A stretch of 64,000 nt of DNA. Source: Verrucomicrobiota bacterium (lineage in GTDB: Bacteria > Verrucomicrobiota > Verrucomicrobiia > Opitutales > Opitutaceae). Position 1 is the stretch's first letter. Each line of letters begins with the position of its first letter. A program made the position numbers and the translations under genes. The notes beneath the pieces are model-generated. The model had not been told where the DNA came from. It made no database searches and worked only from the letters and a program-made list of their open reading frames with translations. The DNA lies in the NCBI GenBank assembly GCA_016235555.1, contig JACRKC010000020.1, positions 1 to 64,000 of the forward strand. The letters are read 5' to 3'. This document shows, piece after piece, positions 48,909 to 58,175 of the stretch.

Positions 48909-50477
48909 TTAGCGCAAATTCAGCGCCAGCGTGACGAGCTCGCTGCTCTCGTCGAGCAGTTGCGGCCAGAGTTCCGCGTCGACTTCGTTGAATCGCACCA
49001 GATGCGGCACGATGCGCCGGCGGTAGTGGCCGAAAACGAGATGGCACCGTTGGTCGCGGAATGGGCGGGCGAGCAACTCCGCGCCACGCTGGATCTGGCC
49101 CGCCTCGAAGGCGGCGCGGGCCTGGGCCACCCACTCGGCGGCCTGGGTGGCCGCCGCGGTGATCGTGGTGCGTGCCATGCGCCAGTCGCGTTCGCACACC
49201 GAATCGGGCGTCGCGAGCATGCTGAGCGGCGCTTCCTTGGCGCGGTCCGGCTCCGGAATCAGCCATGACGAGGGATGGATCACGGTGGTGTTGCGCAGCC
49301 GGGCGCCGCGGTCGGTGACGTTGAAAAGAATCCCGGCGGGCGATTCGGCGCACTTGGAATCGAGCGCCTGCCATTCGCGGTTGCGGAGGATGGGGGCCTC
49401 CGGGTGGTGGTTGCCGGGCTCCCGGGTGCAGTGGTTATCGAACGAGAAATCGATCTGCCGGGCGGCCTCGACGAGGTTGGGACGGTGGGGCCGCTTCAAT
49501 GGAGGCCTGCCGTCGACGGCGTGGTCCAAGCCGAGAAGATAAATCGGGCCGCAGCCAAAATGGAGCGCCAGGGCGAGGGCGGTGATCCCGGCGTTTTCCT
49601 CGACGGTGATCTGGGTCTTGGGCACGCCGGCTTCCGCGAGCCGATCCTCGGTCAACTGCCGGCCCGAGAGAAAGTGCAGCTTGTGCTCCGAGACCGAGTA
49701 TTGCCAGTCGGACGGGCTGCCGCTGCCAAGGATCACCCGGCCGGCGGAGGCATGGCCGGGGGTGAGGCAATGTTCCGGCGACGTGCAGGCGTCGACGGAC
49801 ACGGCGAAATCGGCCGTGACGCCGACCCGGGCCAGCGCGCGCAACGTCGAATCCGCGGCAAAAATAACCGCGCGATCCGCGAGATGTTTCAGGCCGGGCA
49901 GCGACGCGTCGAGCGAGGGGCCCGCGCCGCAGACGATCGCGGCCTGGCCGGCGAGAGCCCCGGCCCAGCGGGGTGGGACGCGACGGTGGGCGTAGGCTGC
50001 GAGATTGGCGAGCACGTGGCTTTGCCGGCGGAAACCGTTCTCTGGCCGCGTGGTGCGGGCGCGCTGATGCGACTCAAACTGCGCGGCGATCAGCGCGATG
50101 ACGGGTCGGTAACACCCGCCGGACTCGCTCCGCACGTCTTCGGCGACAATCACGGCGGGCAGGTGGAGGGTGTCGCGCCGGATGAGATCATCGAGGGCGG
50201 CGATCGTCCGATCGGGGTCGTGGTGCGGCACTGGTTCGATGCGAACGCGGCCCGGGTCGATCCCGGGAGGCCCGCCGGCCGGCGTCGGCTGGCGGGTGAA
50301 CCACAAGACTCCGCGATAGCGGCCGAGATCGACTTCGTCGGCATCGATGGCTCCGACCACGACGCACGTTTGGGCACCGGGCGAAAGGTGCGTCAGTGAA
50401 TCGACGCCAGGCATCCCCCGATCACCGGGACTTGGCGCAGCGAGTGCCATCGGGGTCAGTAGAGTCTCCATGCCCAT
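48909..50477 (-). CDS. DUF115/MptE-like, motility-accessory-factor-type glycosyltransferase
   Basis: 522 residues from ATG 50477. The central domain holds AIVCGAGPSLDASLPGLKHL, VIFAADSTLRALARVGVTAD and ALALALHFGCGPIYLLGLDH, the pattern of the DUF115 (6-hydroxymethylpterin pyrophosphokinase MptE-like) family that includes Maf proteins, which attach nonulosonic-acid sugars to flagellin. The C-terminal ~130 residues are helical. No flagellin gene is in the window, so the target protein is unknown. It opens the glycosylation locus and is divergent from the GT41-like gene. Confidence 0.82.
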   Translation of the reverse strand: MGMETLLTPMALAAPSPGDRGMPGVDSLTHLSPGAQTCVVVGAIDADEVDLGRYRGVLWFTRQPTPAGGPPGIDPGRVRIEPVPHHDPDRTIAALDDLIRRDTLHLPAVIVAEDVRSESGGCYRPVIALIAAQFESHQRARTTRPENGFRRQSHVLANLAAYAHRRVPPRWAGALAGQAAIVCGAGPSLDASLPGLKHLADRAVIFAADSTLRALARVGVTADFAVSVDACTSPEHCLTPGHASAGRVILGSGSPSDWQYSVSEHKLHFLSGRQLTEDRLAEAGVPKTQITVEENAGITALALALHFGCGPIYLLGLDHAVDGRPPLKRPHRPNLVEAARQIDFSFDNHCTREPGNHHPEAPILRNREWQALDSKCAESPAGILFNVTDRGARLRNTTVIHPSSWLIPEPDRAKEAPLSMLATPDSVCERDWRMARTTITAAATQAAEWVAQARAAFEAGQIQRGAELLARPFRDQRCHLVFGHYRRRIVPHLVRFNEVDAELWPQLLDESSELVTLALNLR

Positions 50478-50540
50478 CGGCGCCGATCATCGGCGCAACC
50501 GGTCCCGGCTTGAACGATTTCGCGGCGCTGGCGGTGGTGC

Positions 50541-50677
50541 GTGTAACAGGAAGTGAGGTCAGCAAACAGAGGCCATGGTTGTAGCGGCGGTCTGCGACCG
50601 CCGAACGAGAACCCTTGGCGCATCGCCGGCGGTCGCAGACCGCCGCTACAGCTGGCTGACCTCACTTCCGGTTGCAC
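50541..50677. repeat. Two-tier palindromic element, family A copy 2
   Basis: Outer arms 50541-50563 (GTGTAACAGGAAGTGAGGTC) and 50655-50677 (inverse of GTGCAACCGGAAGTGAGGTC). Inner arms GTAGCGGCGGTCTGCGACCG (50581) and its inverse ending at 50649. Loop with CCCTTGG as in copy 1. It occupies the divergent promoter region of the glycosylation locus; no clear promoter boxes were seen in 50478-50870. Confidence 0.85.
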
Positions 50678-50870
50678 CCGGCGATGGTCGCGACCGATCG
50701 CAGCCCCCGGTTTGAGTTGCGCCGGCGGGCGGTTTTTCACGCGGGAAATTTCTGCCGGGTCAGGGAAGGCGGTTTCCGGCGCGCTGCGAAAACACGTGCA
50801 ACAATCTCAAATCTAACATGAAACACGATGCTGGCAGCAGGTGGAGCGGGTTTTGCTTACATCCCGGGGT

Positions 50871-53216
50871 ATGCCCTCACCCGTCATGCTTAGTCCAGAT
50901 TGCGTCGTCCCTTTTGCCCCCGCCTCTGACTCGATGGAACCGCTGGATGCGCTGGAGGCGTCGCTGGCGGAAGTAACCGGATCGCCCATCACGCCGGAAA
51001 GCCTGGCGCGACATGTCCGCTTCCGCCGCGCCGCCGCGAAGTTTGTCGCCGGCTTGTCGAAGCGCGACGCGCGCGGACCGGCCGTGGCGCGCGTGACCGA
51101 TCTGGCCAAACGGCTGCTGGCGGCGCCGGCGATTTACGATCGGGCCATCGACACCGAAGACGCGCACTGGTTGGAGACGGCGAGCGATGGCAAATGGCCG
51201 GCGTTGCTGGGCGCGATGCTGCTGGCACCGGCGTGGCAGTGGCCGAAGGCGCCGTTGTTCGGGGCGGTGCCGGACTGGCTCTGGGCGGACTACGCGGCGT
51301 GGATCTTCACGCCGCCGCGGCAGTGTCACCAGACGGGTGATGCGGACCGCTATGCGGCGCACGTGGCGCGGCACCTCGACGAATTGAACCGCTGGTTGAA
51401 GCGGAACCCCGGCTCGCCGGTGGTGCGCGCCGCGGCCGGGGCTTACGTGCGCGTGTCCAGCGTGATTCCGATGCGATGCGCGGAGGGCGACCGGCGCCGC
51501 GCCCAGGCGTTGCGCGGCGAATTTCTCGCGCGGTTCCATGCCGGCGGCCTCGCGGCGCCGGTGATCGCGCCGACCCCGCGCATCGGCCGGCGTCTGCGTG
51601 TCGGCTTTGTGGACACGCGTTTCGGCCCCGGGGCCGATCTTCGCGCGGTCCGGCCGGCCTTTGCCCAACTGGACCCGCGCAGTTTCGAGACGCTGGCGTT
51701 TTCGCTGGCGCAGGATGAGGACGAGTTTGCCCGGCGGAGCGAGAGATCGGTTCCGACCGTGGAGGTGTTGCCGCCCGGTCTGACGGAGCAGGTCGCGGAA
51801 TTGCGTTCCCGCCTGCTCGATGTGGTGGTCTATGGCGGCGATGTCGCGAGCCGCCTCGGCGACATCACCCGGCTCGCGTCGCAGCGAGTGGCTCCGTTGC
51901 AGGTCGTGAACGATCGTTCGGGCCTGACCTCCGGGCTGCCGGAGATCGAACTTTATGTGATGGGCGACCGGCCGGATGCCGCCGAGGTGTCGGCGGAATT
52001 CACCGAGCGCCTGGGCCTGTTGCGCGGTCCCGCGCACTCGTTCGTGCTGCCCGCGGCTGGCGAGCCGGCCGGCGGTGAGAATCCGCGCGTCGCGCTCGGT
52101 CTGCCGGCCGGTGTGACGCTGTTCAGCGCCGTGGTGACGGCCACGGGCGTCCCGGTGGAGACCCTGGAAAAATGGGCGCGGGTGCTCGCGCGTTGTCCGG
52201 AGTCGCGCCTCCTGATCGCGCGAATCGCGGACGAGTTGGAGCCGGATGCCGCGGCAGGTGTCGCGTCGTTTTGCGCCGCGATGGATGGCCAGCTCGCGAC
52301 GCACGGCGTGGACGCGGAACGCGTTTCGGTCTTTCCGGTGCCGACGGGAGCCATCGACGAAGTGCGGACGCTGCTGCGGATCGCGGACATCTATCTGGAC
52401 TCATCGGATGGCAGTGAAACCACCTGGTTGGCCGAGGCGCTCGTGCAGGGCCGGCCAGCGGTTGTGACAGGTTCCGGCCGGCAGGCGCGGCGCGCCGCCA
52501 CGGCCGGGATGGCCGCGGCGCTCGATTTGTCCGGCCTCATCGCGCCGGATGCCGAATCGTTTGTGCTACTCGCGGCGAAACTCGCCGCCGATGCGCCGGC
52601 CCGCCAGAACGCGGTCACGGCGATCAAGGCCGCGGTCGGTGCGGGTCCCGGTTTCCTCGACGAACTCGCGGCGAGCGACGCCTTCGGGGCGCTGCTCGAG
52701 ACGGCGTTCGACGAACTCGCGGCGCTCGGGCTCGCGGCGTTTCGCACGCAGCGCGAGCCGTTGCGGTGTTTTGCGCCGGAGGAGGTCGCCGGGTCGGTCG
52801 CGGCGGGCGAAGCCGCCCTGGCGGCCGGCGATCACGAGTCGGCGTCAACCGAGGCGGCGCTGGCGCTGCGCGCGGATCCGCTGAACTCCGCCGCGCGGAT
52901 CTTGCGCGGCCGGGCGCTGCTCGCCGAAGGCGAGGCGGCCCGCGCGGTCACGTATTTGCTGGCCGCGGTGGAGCGCCGCCACGACGACGCGGAACTCTGG
53001 TTCACGCTGGCGACCGCGCTGCGCCAAAACCAACAGGCGGCCGCGGCGATCCAGGCGCTCGAAGCCTCGCTTCGGCTGGACCGCACGCGCGTGGACGCCT
53101 GGCTGCTGTTGCTGGACATGGCCGGGAGCGCCAACGCGGCCGATCTCGTCCGCGACGCCCGCGAGGCGTTGCAGCAGATCGCGCCGGACGACCCGCGCGT
53201 GCTGGCGTTGGGCTGA
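50871..53216 (+). CDS. GT41-like (OGT/SPINDLY-type) glycosyltransferase with C-terminal TPRs
   Basis: 781 residues from ATG 50871; a GTG 30 bp upstream is possible. After a helical N-terminal part (to ~230) comes a GT-B-like domain with RLRVGFVDTRFGPGADLRAV and VAPLQVVNDRSGLTSGLPEI, which matches the R-x-AP-x-Q-x...G...TSG-l region of O-GlcNAc-transferase relatives, and DIYLDSSDGSETTWLAEAL with the nucleotide-sugar-binding end. Residues ~640-775 are TPR-like Ala-rich helices (AGEAALAAGDHESASTEAAL). It probably glycosylates proteins. 17 bp before the fusion gene. Confidence 0.78.
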   Translation: MPSPVMLSPDCVVPFAPASDSMEPLDALEASLAEVTGSPITPESLARHVRFRRAAAKFVAGLSKRDARGPAVARVTDLAKRLLAAPAIYDRAIDTEDAHWLETASDGKWPALLGAMLLAPAWQWPKAPLFGAVPDWLWADYAAWIFTPPRQCHQTGDADRYAAHVARHLDELNRWLKRNPGSPVVRAAAGAYVRVSSVIPMRCAEGDRRRAQALRGEFLARFHAGGLAAPVIAPTPRIGRRLRVGFVDTRFGPGADLRAVRPAFAQLDPRSFETLAFSLAQDEDEFARRSERSVPTVEVLPPGLTEQVAELRSRLLDVVVYGGDVASRLGDITRLASQRVAPLQVVNDRSGLTSGLPEIELYVMGDRPDAAEVSAEFTERLGLLRGPAHSFVLPAAGEPAGGENPRVALGLPAGVTLFSAVVTATGVPVETLEKWARVLARCPESRLLIARIADELEPDAAAGVASFCAAMDGQLATHGVDAERVSVFPVPTGAIDEVRTLLRIADIYLDSSDGSETTWLAEALVQGRPAVVTGSGRQARRAATAGMAAALDLSGLIAPDAESFVLLAAKLAADAPARQNAVTAIKAAVGAGPGFLDELAASDAFGALLETAFDELAALGLAAFRTQREPLRCFAPEEVAGSVAAGEAALAAGDHESASTEAALALRADPLNSAARILRGRALLAEGEAARAVTYLLAAVERRHDDAELWFTLATALRQNQQAAAAIQALEASLRLDRTRVDAWLLLLDMAGSANAADLVRDAREALQQIAPDDPRVLALG

Positions 53217-53233
53217 GCGCAGCCGGTCGAGCC

Positions 53234-56200
53234 ATGCGCATCCTTTTCTCCACCGGATCCCCGGCAGGCTACATGGCGCCGCCGCGGCTCAGCGACGACC
53301 AGATCAACTGCGGCCCCCACTGGATCGATCGCGAGATCGGCGGGCAGTTCGTTTCGCTCGGCACGCCCGGCGGCGAATACGATCTCGCCCGCATCGCCGC
53401 GCGCCTGCCCGGCGATCAGCAGCCCGACGCCGTGGTGTGCCTCGTCGATTCGGCGCGCTGCTCGGTGCCGCGCAACCTGCGCGCCTTTGACTGCCCGAAA
53501 ATCCTGCTGGTGGCCGACACGCATCACCTGACGGCGCCGATCGCGAACATGGTGCACTATGCGCTGAGCGAACCGTTCGATCGCGTCGTGCTGCTCTACG
53601 ACCGGCATCACGAGGAGTTTTTTCGCGCGGCCGGCGTCCGGCGTCTCCACTGGTTTCCCGGCCTGACGTTTCCGCATGGCGACGCCGCGGTCGCGGCCGC
53701 GCGCACGACGTCCGCGCCGCTGCCGCGACTCGCCTTTGTCGGCACGACGGGGATCTGCCACACCCGGCGGACGCAACTGCTCACGCAGTTGAACGCCCAC
53801 GGCCTCCCGCTCACCGTGGCGGGGCTCTCGCAGCGCGAGGCGCTCGGCTTTTACGGGGCCTCGCTCGTGGGCTTCAACGCCTCGTTGAACGGCGATCTCA
53901 ATCTCCGCGTGCTCGAGATCCTGGCCAGCGGGGCCATGCTGTTGACGGACACGCTGACGCCCGCCGCGGGACTCACCGACGTCTGGCAGCCGGGCAGGGA
54001 ACTGCTGACCTACGCCACGCCCGCCGAGATGGTCGAGCGTGCGCAGTGGGCCATCGCGCATCCGATGGAGGCCCGGGCGATCGGCCGGGCGGGCGCGCAG
54101 TGGTTCGACACGCATTTCAATGAGGCCGCCCGCCGCGCGGCCTTCCAGGTGCTGGTGACCGACGGCATCGACCGGCCGGAATTTGCCCTGCCGACGCGGA
54201 CGACTTTCAGCGCGAGTCGTCCGGTCCCGGCGCTGATCGCCGCGTTCGAATACGTGCAGGAACTGCACCGCAACCTCGACCGCGTCGTGGTGGCGCTCGA
54301 CGACAGCGTGCCGGAGGCGTTCGCCCAGATGTGCGTCACGCTGCCGCGGATCGAGATCCGGCGCGGGCTGCCGGCGAAGGGGCAGCGGGTCGACTTCCTG
54401 GCGGTGGGGCGGAAAAATTTCACCACACCGGACCTGATCGCGGCGGCGCACGTGTGGTGCTGGGAGGGCGGGGAGCGCGACCGCGTGGCCCTCGTCCAAC
54501 GGTGCACGAGCATGGGCTTCGCGCTGATCGACACGGCGCGGCTGATCTTCAGCCGGCGGCGCGTCAACACCCATACGAATCTCGGCGCGCTCGCCTTGGT
54601 GCGGCTCGAGCAGGGTGCGTATAACGAAGCCCTCGGCTTCGCGAAGGAAGAGCTGGCGAAGAACCCCAAGTCGGCCGACGCACTCATGGCGATGATCGAG
54701 GTCGCGCAGGAGACCGGCAACACGCCCGTCCTGCAGGCGCTGCTGGCGAAACTGGCGGTGCTTGCGCCCCACCATCCGCGCCGGCACCAGATTCTCGCGG
54801 CGTCGCCGGCGTCGATTCGCGCCCGGCGGACCACGCGGCTGTTGCGCGACGCGCAGGCCTCGCTCGAGCAGCGGAAATTCGCCGACGCGCGCAAACTGGC
54901 GAACGAAGCGCTGACGTTCGACGCGAAGTCCGCCGCCGCGCACAGCCTCCTCGGCCGCACCCTCGCGATCGAGGGCGATTTCGGGCCGGCGGTGAACCAC
55001 CTGCAGGTCGCGGCGCATCTGGCGCCGGAGAATCCGGATCACTGGCTTGAACTCGGCTTCGCGTTGCGCCGCCTGGACCGCGCGTCGGATGCGATGGGCG
55101 CGTTCCTGGCCGCCTCGGCCCTGGCGCCGGCGGAATTCGCCACGCAACTCGCGCTGGGCGACGCCGCCCTGGCCGCCGGCCACGGCCCGATCGCGATGGA
55201 GGCGCTGACGGAAGCGTGCCGCCTGCAGCCCGGGCACGCCGCGGCGGCGCGCTGGCTGGACCGGGCGCGCGAGCTGGCGCGGACCGGGGATTTTGCGGCG
55301 CCGCGCGATCTGCTGTTGTCCCACGTGGAAGTCACCCGCCTCCAGGGCACCGGCGTGTTGCTGGAGCGGTTTTTTCCGAACGCGGACGGGTTCGTCACCG
55401 TGCGCTCGCGCACGCTCTACCAGGGCAAGGTCGACTTTGGCGGCGTTCACTACTCGCTCGATCTGCCGGGCCTGCCGGAGGCCGCGCGCCGCGAAGTGCT
55501 GCGTCGCGTGCTGGCGCCCTACCGCATCCGCCGGATTCTCTGCGTGCCGTTTTTTGCGTCGGACTTCATGCACGGTGTCGCCGCCCGCGAACTCACCGGC
55601 GCGCCACTCTGCACCTACGTGATGGACGACCAGGTGCTGCACGCGAAGGACGTGCCGCAGGAACTGGCGCAACGGCTGTTCGCCGCGAGCGACCTGCGCC
55701 TGGCGATCTCGCCGGAGATGGTGGCGGAGTATTCCGCCTGGTTCGAATGCCGCTTCGGCCTGCTGCCGCCCATCGTCGTGTCGACCGCGAACGAAGCGCC
55801 GAACGTCCCGCCGGGTTCCCCCGCGACGCCGGTGCGGTGCGCGATGGTCGGCAACATCTGGTCGGCGAAACAATTCGAACAGCTCCGGACGATGACGCGG
55901 GCCGCCGGCCTCGCGGTGGACTGGTTCGGCAACGCCAGCGTCGCGTGGCTGCCGCAGGACCGGGCCGAACTGGAGCGCGATGGAATTTTCCGGCAGGGCT
56001 TCCTGCCGGAGGAGCAACTCGCGCCGCGGCTGGCCCGTTATCCGTTCGTGGTGATTCCGAGCGGCGCGCTCGACGGCACGGAGGACAACGAGTGGCTGAC
56101 GCGCCTGAGCCTGCCTTCGCGGATGGTGTTCATTCTCACGAAAACGTTCACGCCGATGTTGATTCTCGGCAGCCCCAAGACCGCGGCGGCGGCGTTCGTC

Positions 56201-57913
56201 AACCGGTTCGGGGTGGGGGCGTCGGCCGGCTACGACGCCGCGGAGGTGCAGGCCCGGATCACCGAGCTGACCTCGCCCGCGCGCGGGCGCGAGCTGCGCG
56301 ACAACGCGCGGCGGCTGGCGCCGTGCTTTCTCCTGCCTGACGCCGGCGAATGGATCTGGCGGTCCCTGGCGGCGAAACAGGCCGGACCGGCGCCGTTCGA
56401 TCCGCTCTACCGGCGGGCGGAGAGCGTCGCGAGTGAGCCACCGGCCGCGACGCCGGAAGAGCAGCGGGAATCGTTCACGCAGAAACTGGACGCGATCATT
56501 CCAAAACTTTCGGACTACGCGTTCCTGGACAGTCACCTGCCGCCGGAGGAGCCGCGCCAGCAGGCCGACATCCGGGGGGCGGTGCGATTCCTGCACCACG
56601 CGCTCGCCGGTTTCGGTGCGCTGCCCAACCGCCTGCGCGCAATCGAGCGCCTCGCGATCGTGGCGCCGAATCACCGCGGCGTGCTCGTGGCCTGGGCGGA
56701 ATTGCTGGAGGAGTCCGGCGACCGGCCCGCGGCGGCGGTGAAGGCGCGCAAGGCCCTGGCGCTGTTCTACGACGATGTCCACACGCAGACGCTCTTCATG
56801 CGCTGCGCCGGCGAGGTGAATCATCACGCGACGAACGGCCAGGAGCTGTTCTGCGCCCGGCCCTTCCAGAATTTTGAAATTTATCAGGACGGCTCCACCC
56901 ATGTCTGCAACTGCACGTGCGTGCCTTTTTCGGTGGGCAACGCGATCCACCAGACGGCGGAGGAAATCTGGCAATCGCCGGCCGCCCGGGCGATCCGCGC
57001 CTCGATTCTCGACGGCTCGTTTCGCTTTTGCGCCCCGATGACGTGCCCGTGGCGCTTCGACCTGCCGAAACGCGCGGAGCGCCCGGCCGAATTCGAACGG
57101 CTCAAGCAGATCGGGATCGATGGCACCGGCCAGCAACCGAAGCACCTGAACCTGTCGTATGACCGCTCGTGCAACCTCTCGTGTCCGTCCTGCCGCACCG
57201 AGCTGCTGATGGCCGACGACGCGCAGCGACGGAAGAACGACGGGATTCGCGATCGGGTGGTCCTGCCGCTGCTGGAGACGGCGGAGACGGTCTACATCAC
57301 CGGATCGGGCGACGCCTTTGGCAGTCCCCATTTTCGCGGCATCCTCCGGCAGCTCTGCGAGCCGAAATACGAGAACGTGGAGATCCACCTCGGCACGAAC
57401 GGGCAGTTGATCACGCCCCGGTTGTGGGCGGAGATCCAGCCGCTGCACGCCCGGTTCCGCGAAATCATGATCTCGATCGATGGCGCGACGCCGGAGACGT
57501 TCGAGCGACTGCGGCGCGGATCCACGTGGGAAAAACTGCTGCGCACGATGGACATTTTACAGCAGGCGCGCCGCGCGAACGCCATCCGCCGGTTGAGGAT
57601 CAACATGGTCGTGCAGACCGCCAATTTCAGGGAGATGCGCCCGCTCCTGGCGCTCGGCCGGCAATGGGCCGTCGACACCGTGTGCTTTTACCGGCTGCGG
57701 CAGTGGGGCAACTATGTGCCCGCGATCTACCTAGCCAGCGACATCGCGAATCCACTCCATCCGCAGCACCGCGAACTGCTCGCCGAACTGGCGCATCCGG
57801 ACTTCGCCGATCCGATCGTCGACCACTACGACATGTATGAGCTGATCGCGAAGGCCCAGGCCGCGCGTGGTGCCCGGCGGACCGAGCCCGTGTTGGAACC
57901 GCTGGTGGCCTGA
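53234..57913 (+). CDS. 1,559-residue fusion: CgeB-like GT, TPRs, second GT, SPASM-like and radical SAM
   Basis: One uninterrupted frame from ATG 53234. Approximate order: 1-315 CgeB/GT-B-like domain (VGFNASLNGDLNLRVLEILA, GRELLTYATPAEMVERA); 315-445 an uncharacterised alpha/beta part; 446-690 TPR-type helices (AAHSLLGRTLAIEGDFGPAV); 695-1050 a second GT-B-like domain (VPFFASDFMHGVAARELTGA, RCAMVGNIWSAKQFEQLRTM); 1050-1200 helical linker; ~1205-1280 a SPASM/twitch-like Cys-rich part (CARPFQNFEIYQDG, VCNCTC, FCAPMTCPW); 1300-1530 radical SAM with C1313-x3-C1317-x2-C1320 (CNLSCPSC) and MISIDGATPETFERLRRG. Such a union of glycosyltransferase and radical chemistry suggests combined sugar and peptide (or sugar) modification. 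Product unknown. Confidence 0.85.
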   Translation: MRILFSTGSPAGYMAPPRLSDDQINCGPHWIDREIGGQFVSLGTPGGEYDLARIAARLPGDQQPDAVVCLVDSARCSVPRNLRAFDCPKILLVADTHHLTAPIANMVHYALSEPFDRVVLLYDRHHEEFFRAAGVRRLHWFPGLTFPHGDAAVAAARTTSAPLPRLAFVGTTGICHTRRTQLLTQLNAHGLPLTVAGLSQREALGFYGASLVGFNASLNGDLNLRVLEILASGAMLLTDTLTPAAGLTDVWQPGRELLTYATPAEMVERAQWAIAHPMEARAIGRAGAQWFDTHFNEAARRAAFQVLVTDGIDRPEFALPTRTTFSASRPVPALIAAFEYVQELHRNLDRVVVALDDSVPEAFAQMCVTLPRIEIRRGLPAKGQRVDFLAVGRKNFTTPDLIAAAHVWCWEGGERDRVALVQRCTSMGFALIDTARLIFSRRRVNTHTNLGALALVRLEQGAYNEALGFAKEELAKNPKSADALMAMIEVAQETGNTPVLQALLAKLAVLAPHHPRRHQILAASPASIRARRTTRLLRDAQASLEQRKFADARKLANEALTFDAKSAAAHSLLGRTLAIEGDFGPAVNHLQVAAHLAPENPDHWLELGFALRRLDRASDAMGAFLAASALAPAEFATQLALGDAALAAGHGPIAMEALTEACRLQPGHAAAARWLDRARELARTGDFAAPRDLLLSHVEVTRLQGTGVLLERFFPNADGFVTVRSRTLYQGKVDFGGVHYSLDLPGLPEAARREVLRRVLAPYRIRRILCVPFFASDFMHGVAARELTGAPLCTYVMDDQVLHAKDVPQELAQRLFAASDLRLAISPEMVAEYSAWFECRFGLLPPIVVSTANEAPNVPPGSPATPVRCAMVGNIWSAKQFEQLRTMTRAAGLAVDWFGNASVAWLPQDRAELERDGIFRQGFLPEEQLAPRLARYPFVVIPSGALDGTEDNEWLTRLSLPSRMVFILTKTFTPMLILGSPKTAAAAFVNRFGVGASAGYDAAEVQARITELTSPARGRELRDNARRLAPCFLLPDAGEWIWRSLAAKQAGPAPFDPLYRRAESVASEPPAATPEEQRESFTQKLDAIIPKLSDYAFLDSHLPPEEPRQQADIRGAVRFLHHALAGFGALPNRLRAIERLAIVAPNHRGVLVAWAELLEESGDRPAAAVKARKALALFYDDVHTQTLFMRCAGEVNHHATNGQELFCARPFQNFEIYQDGSTHVCNCTCVPFSVGNAIHQTAEEIWQSPAARAIRASILDGSFRFCAPMTCPWRFDLPKRAERPAEFERLKQIGIDGTGQQPKHLNLSYDRSCNLSCPSCRTELLMADDAQRRKNDGIRDRVVLPLLETAETVYITGSGDAFGSPHFRGILRQLCEPKYENVEIHLGTNGQLITPRLWAEIQPLHARFREIMISIDGATPETFERLRRGSTWEKLLRTMDILQQARRANAIRRLRINMVVQTANFREMRPLLALGRQWAVDTVCFYRLRQWGNYVPAIYLASDIANPLHPQHRELLAELAHPDFADPIVDHYDMYELIAKAQAARGARRTEPVLEPLVA

Positions 57914-58060
57914 GCGGCCCGCCTGGTGCAGCGGCCCGGAAGAAACGAGACAGCGCACCGCGGGGTAGCTGCTATAAGCGTGAGCGAGTGGCTCGACCGG
58001 AAACCACCACACCCCACGAAATCTCGGTGTCGCTGCACTGGCGTCGCGGCCCGGAGGTTG

Positions 58061-58138
58061 CGTGACAGGTAGCCGCGAGCGCCAGCGAGTGGTTGGCGCG
58101 AGCGGTCCACTCGCTCACGCTCGCGGCTACACGTCACG
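58061..58138. repeat. Palindromic repeat, GAGCGCCAGCGAG type, with short outer arms
   Basis: GTAGCCGCGAGCGCCAGCGA (58069) inverted as CTCACGCTCGCGGCTAC (to 58130), with outer CGTGAC / GTCACG. Lies between convergent genes; another half-like piece (GTAGCTGCTATAAGCGTGAG) starts near 57966. The remainder of the 57914-58175 gap shows nothing else. Confidence 0.75.
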
Positions 58139-58175
58139 ACAAAATCCAAAGGGCCGGGGCGCCACGCAACTGGGA

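Noticed and set aside
52832-57448. 1,538-codon open frame on the strand opposite the fusion gene
   Set aside because: It is a mirror of a GC-rich gene: Arg/His/Gln-rich translation, no domains, and full overlap with a well-supported gene.
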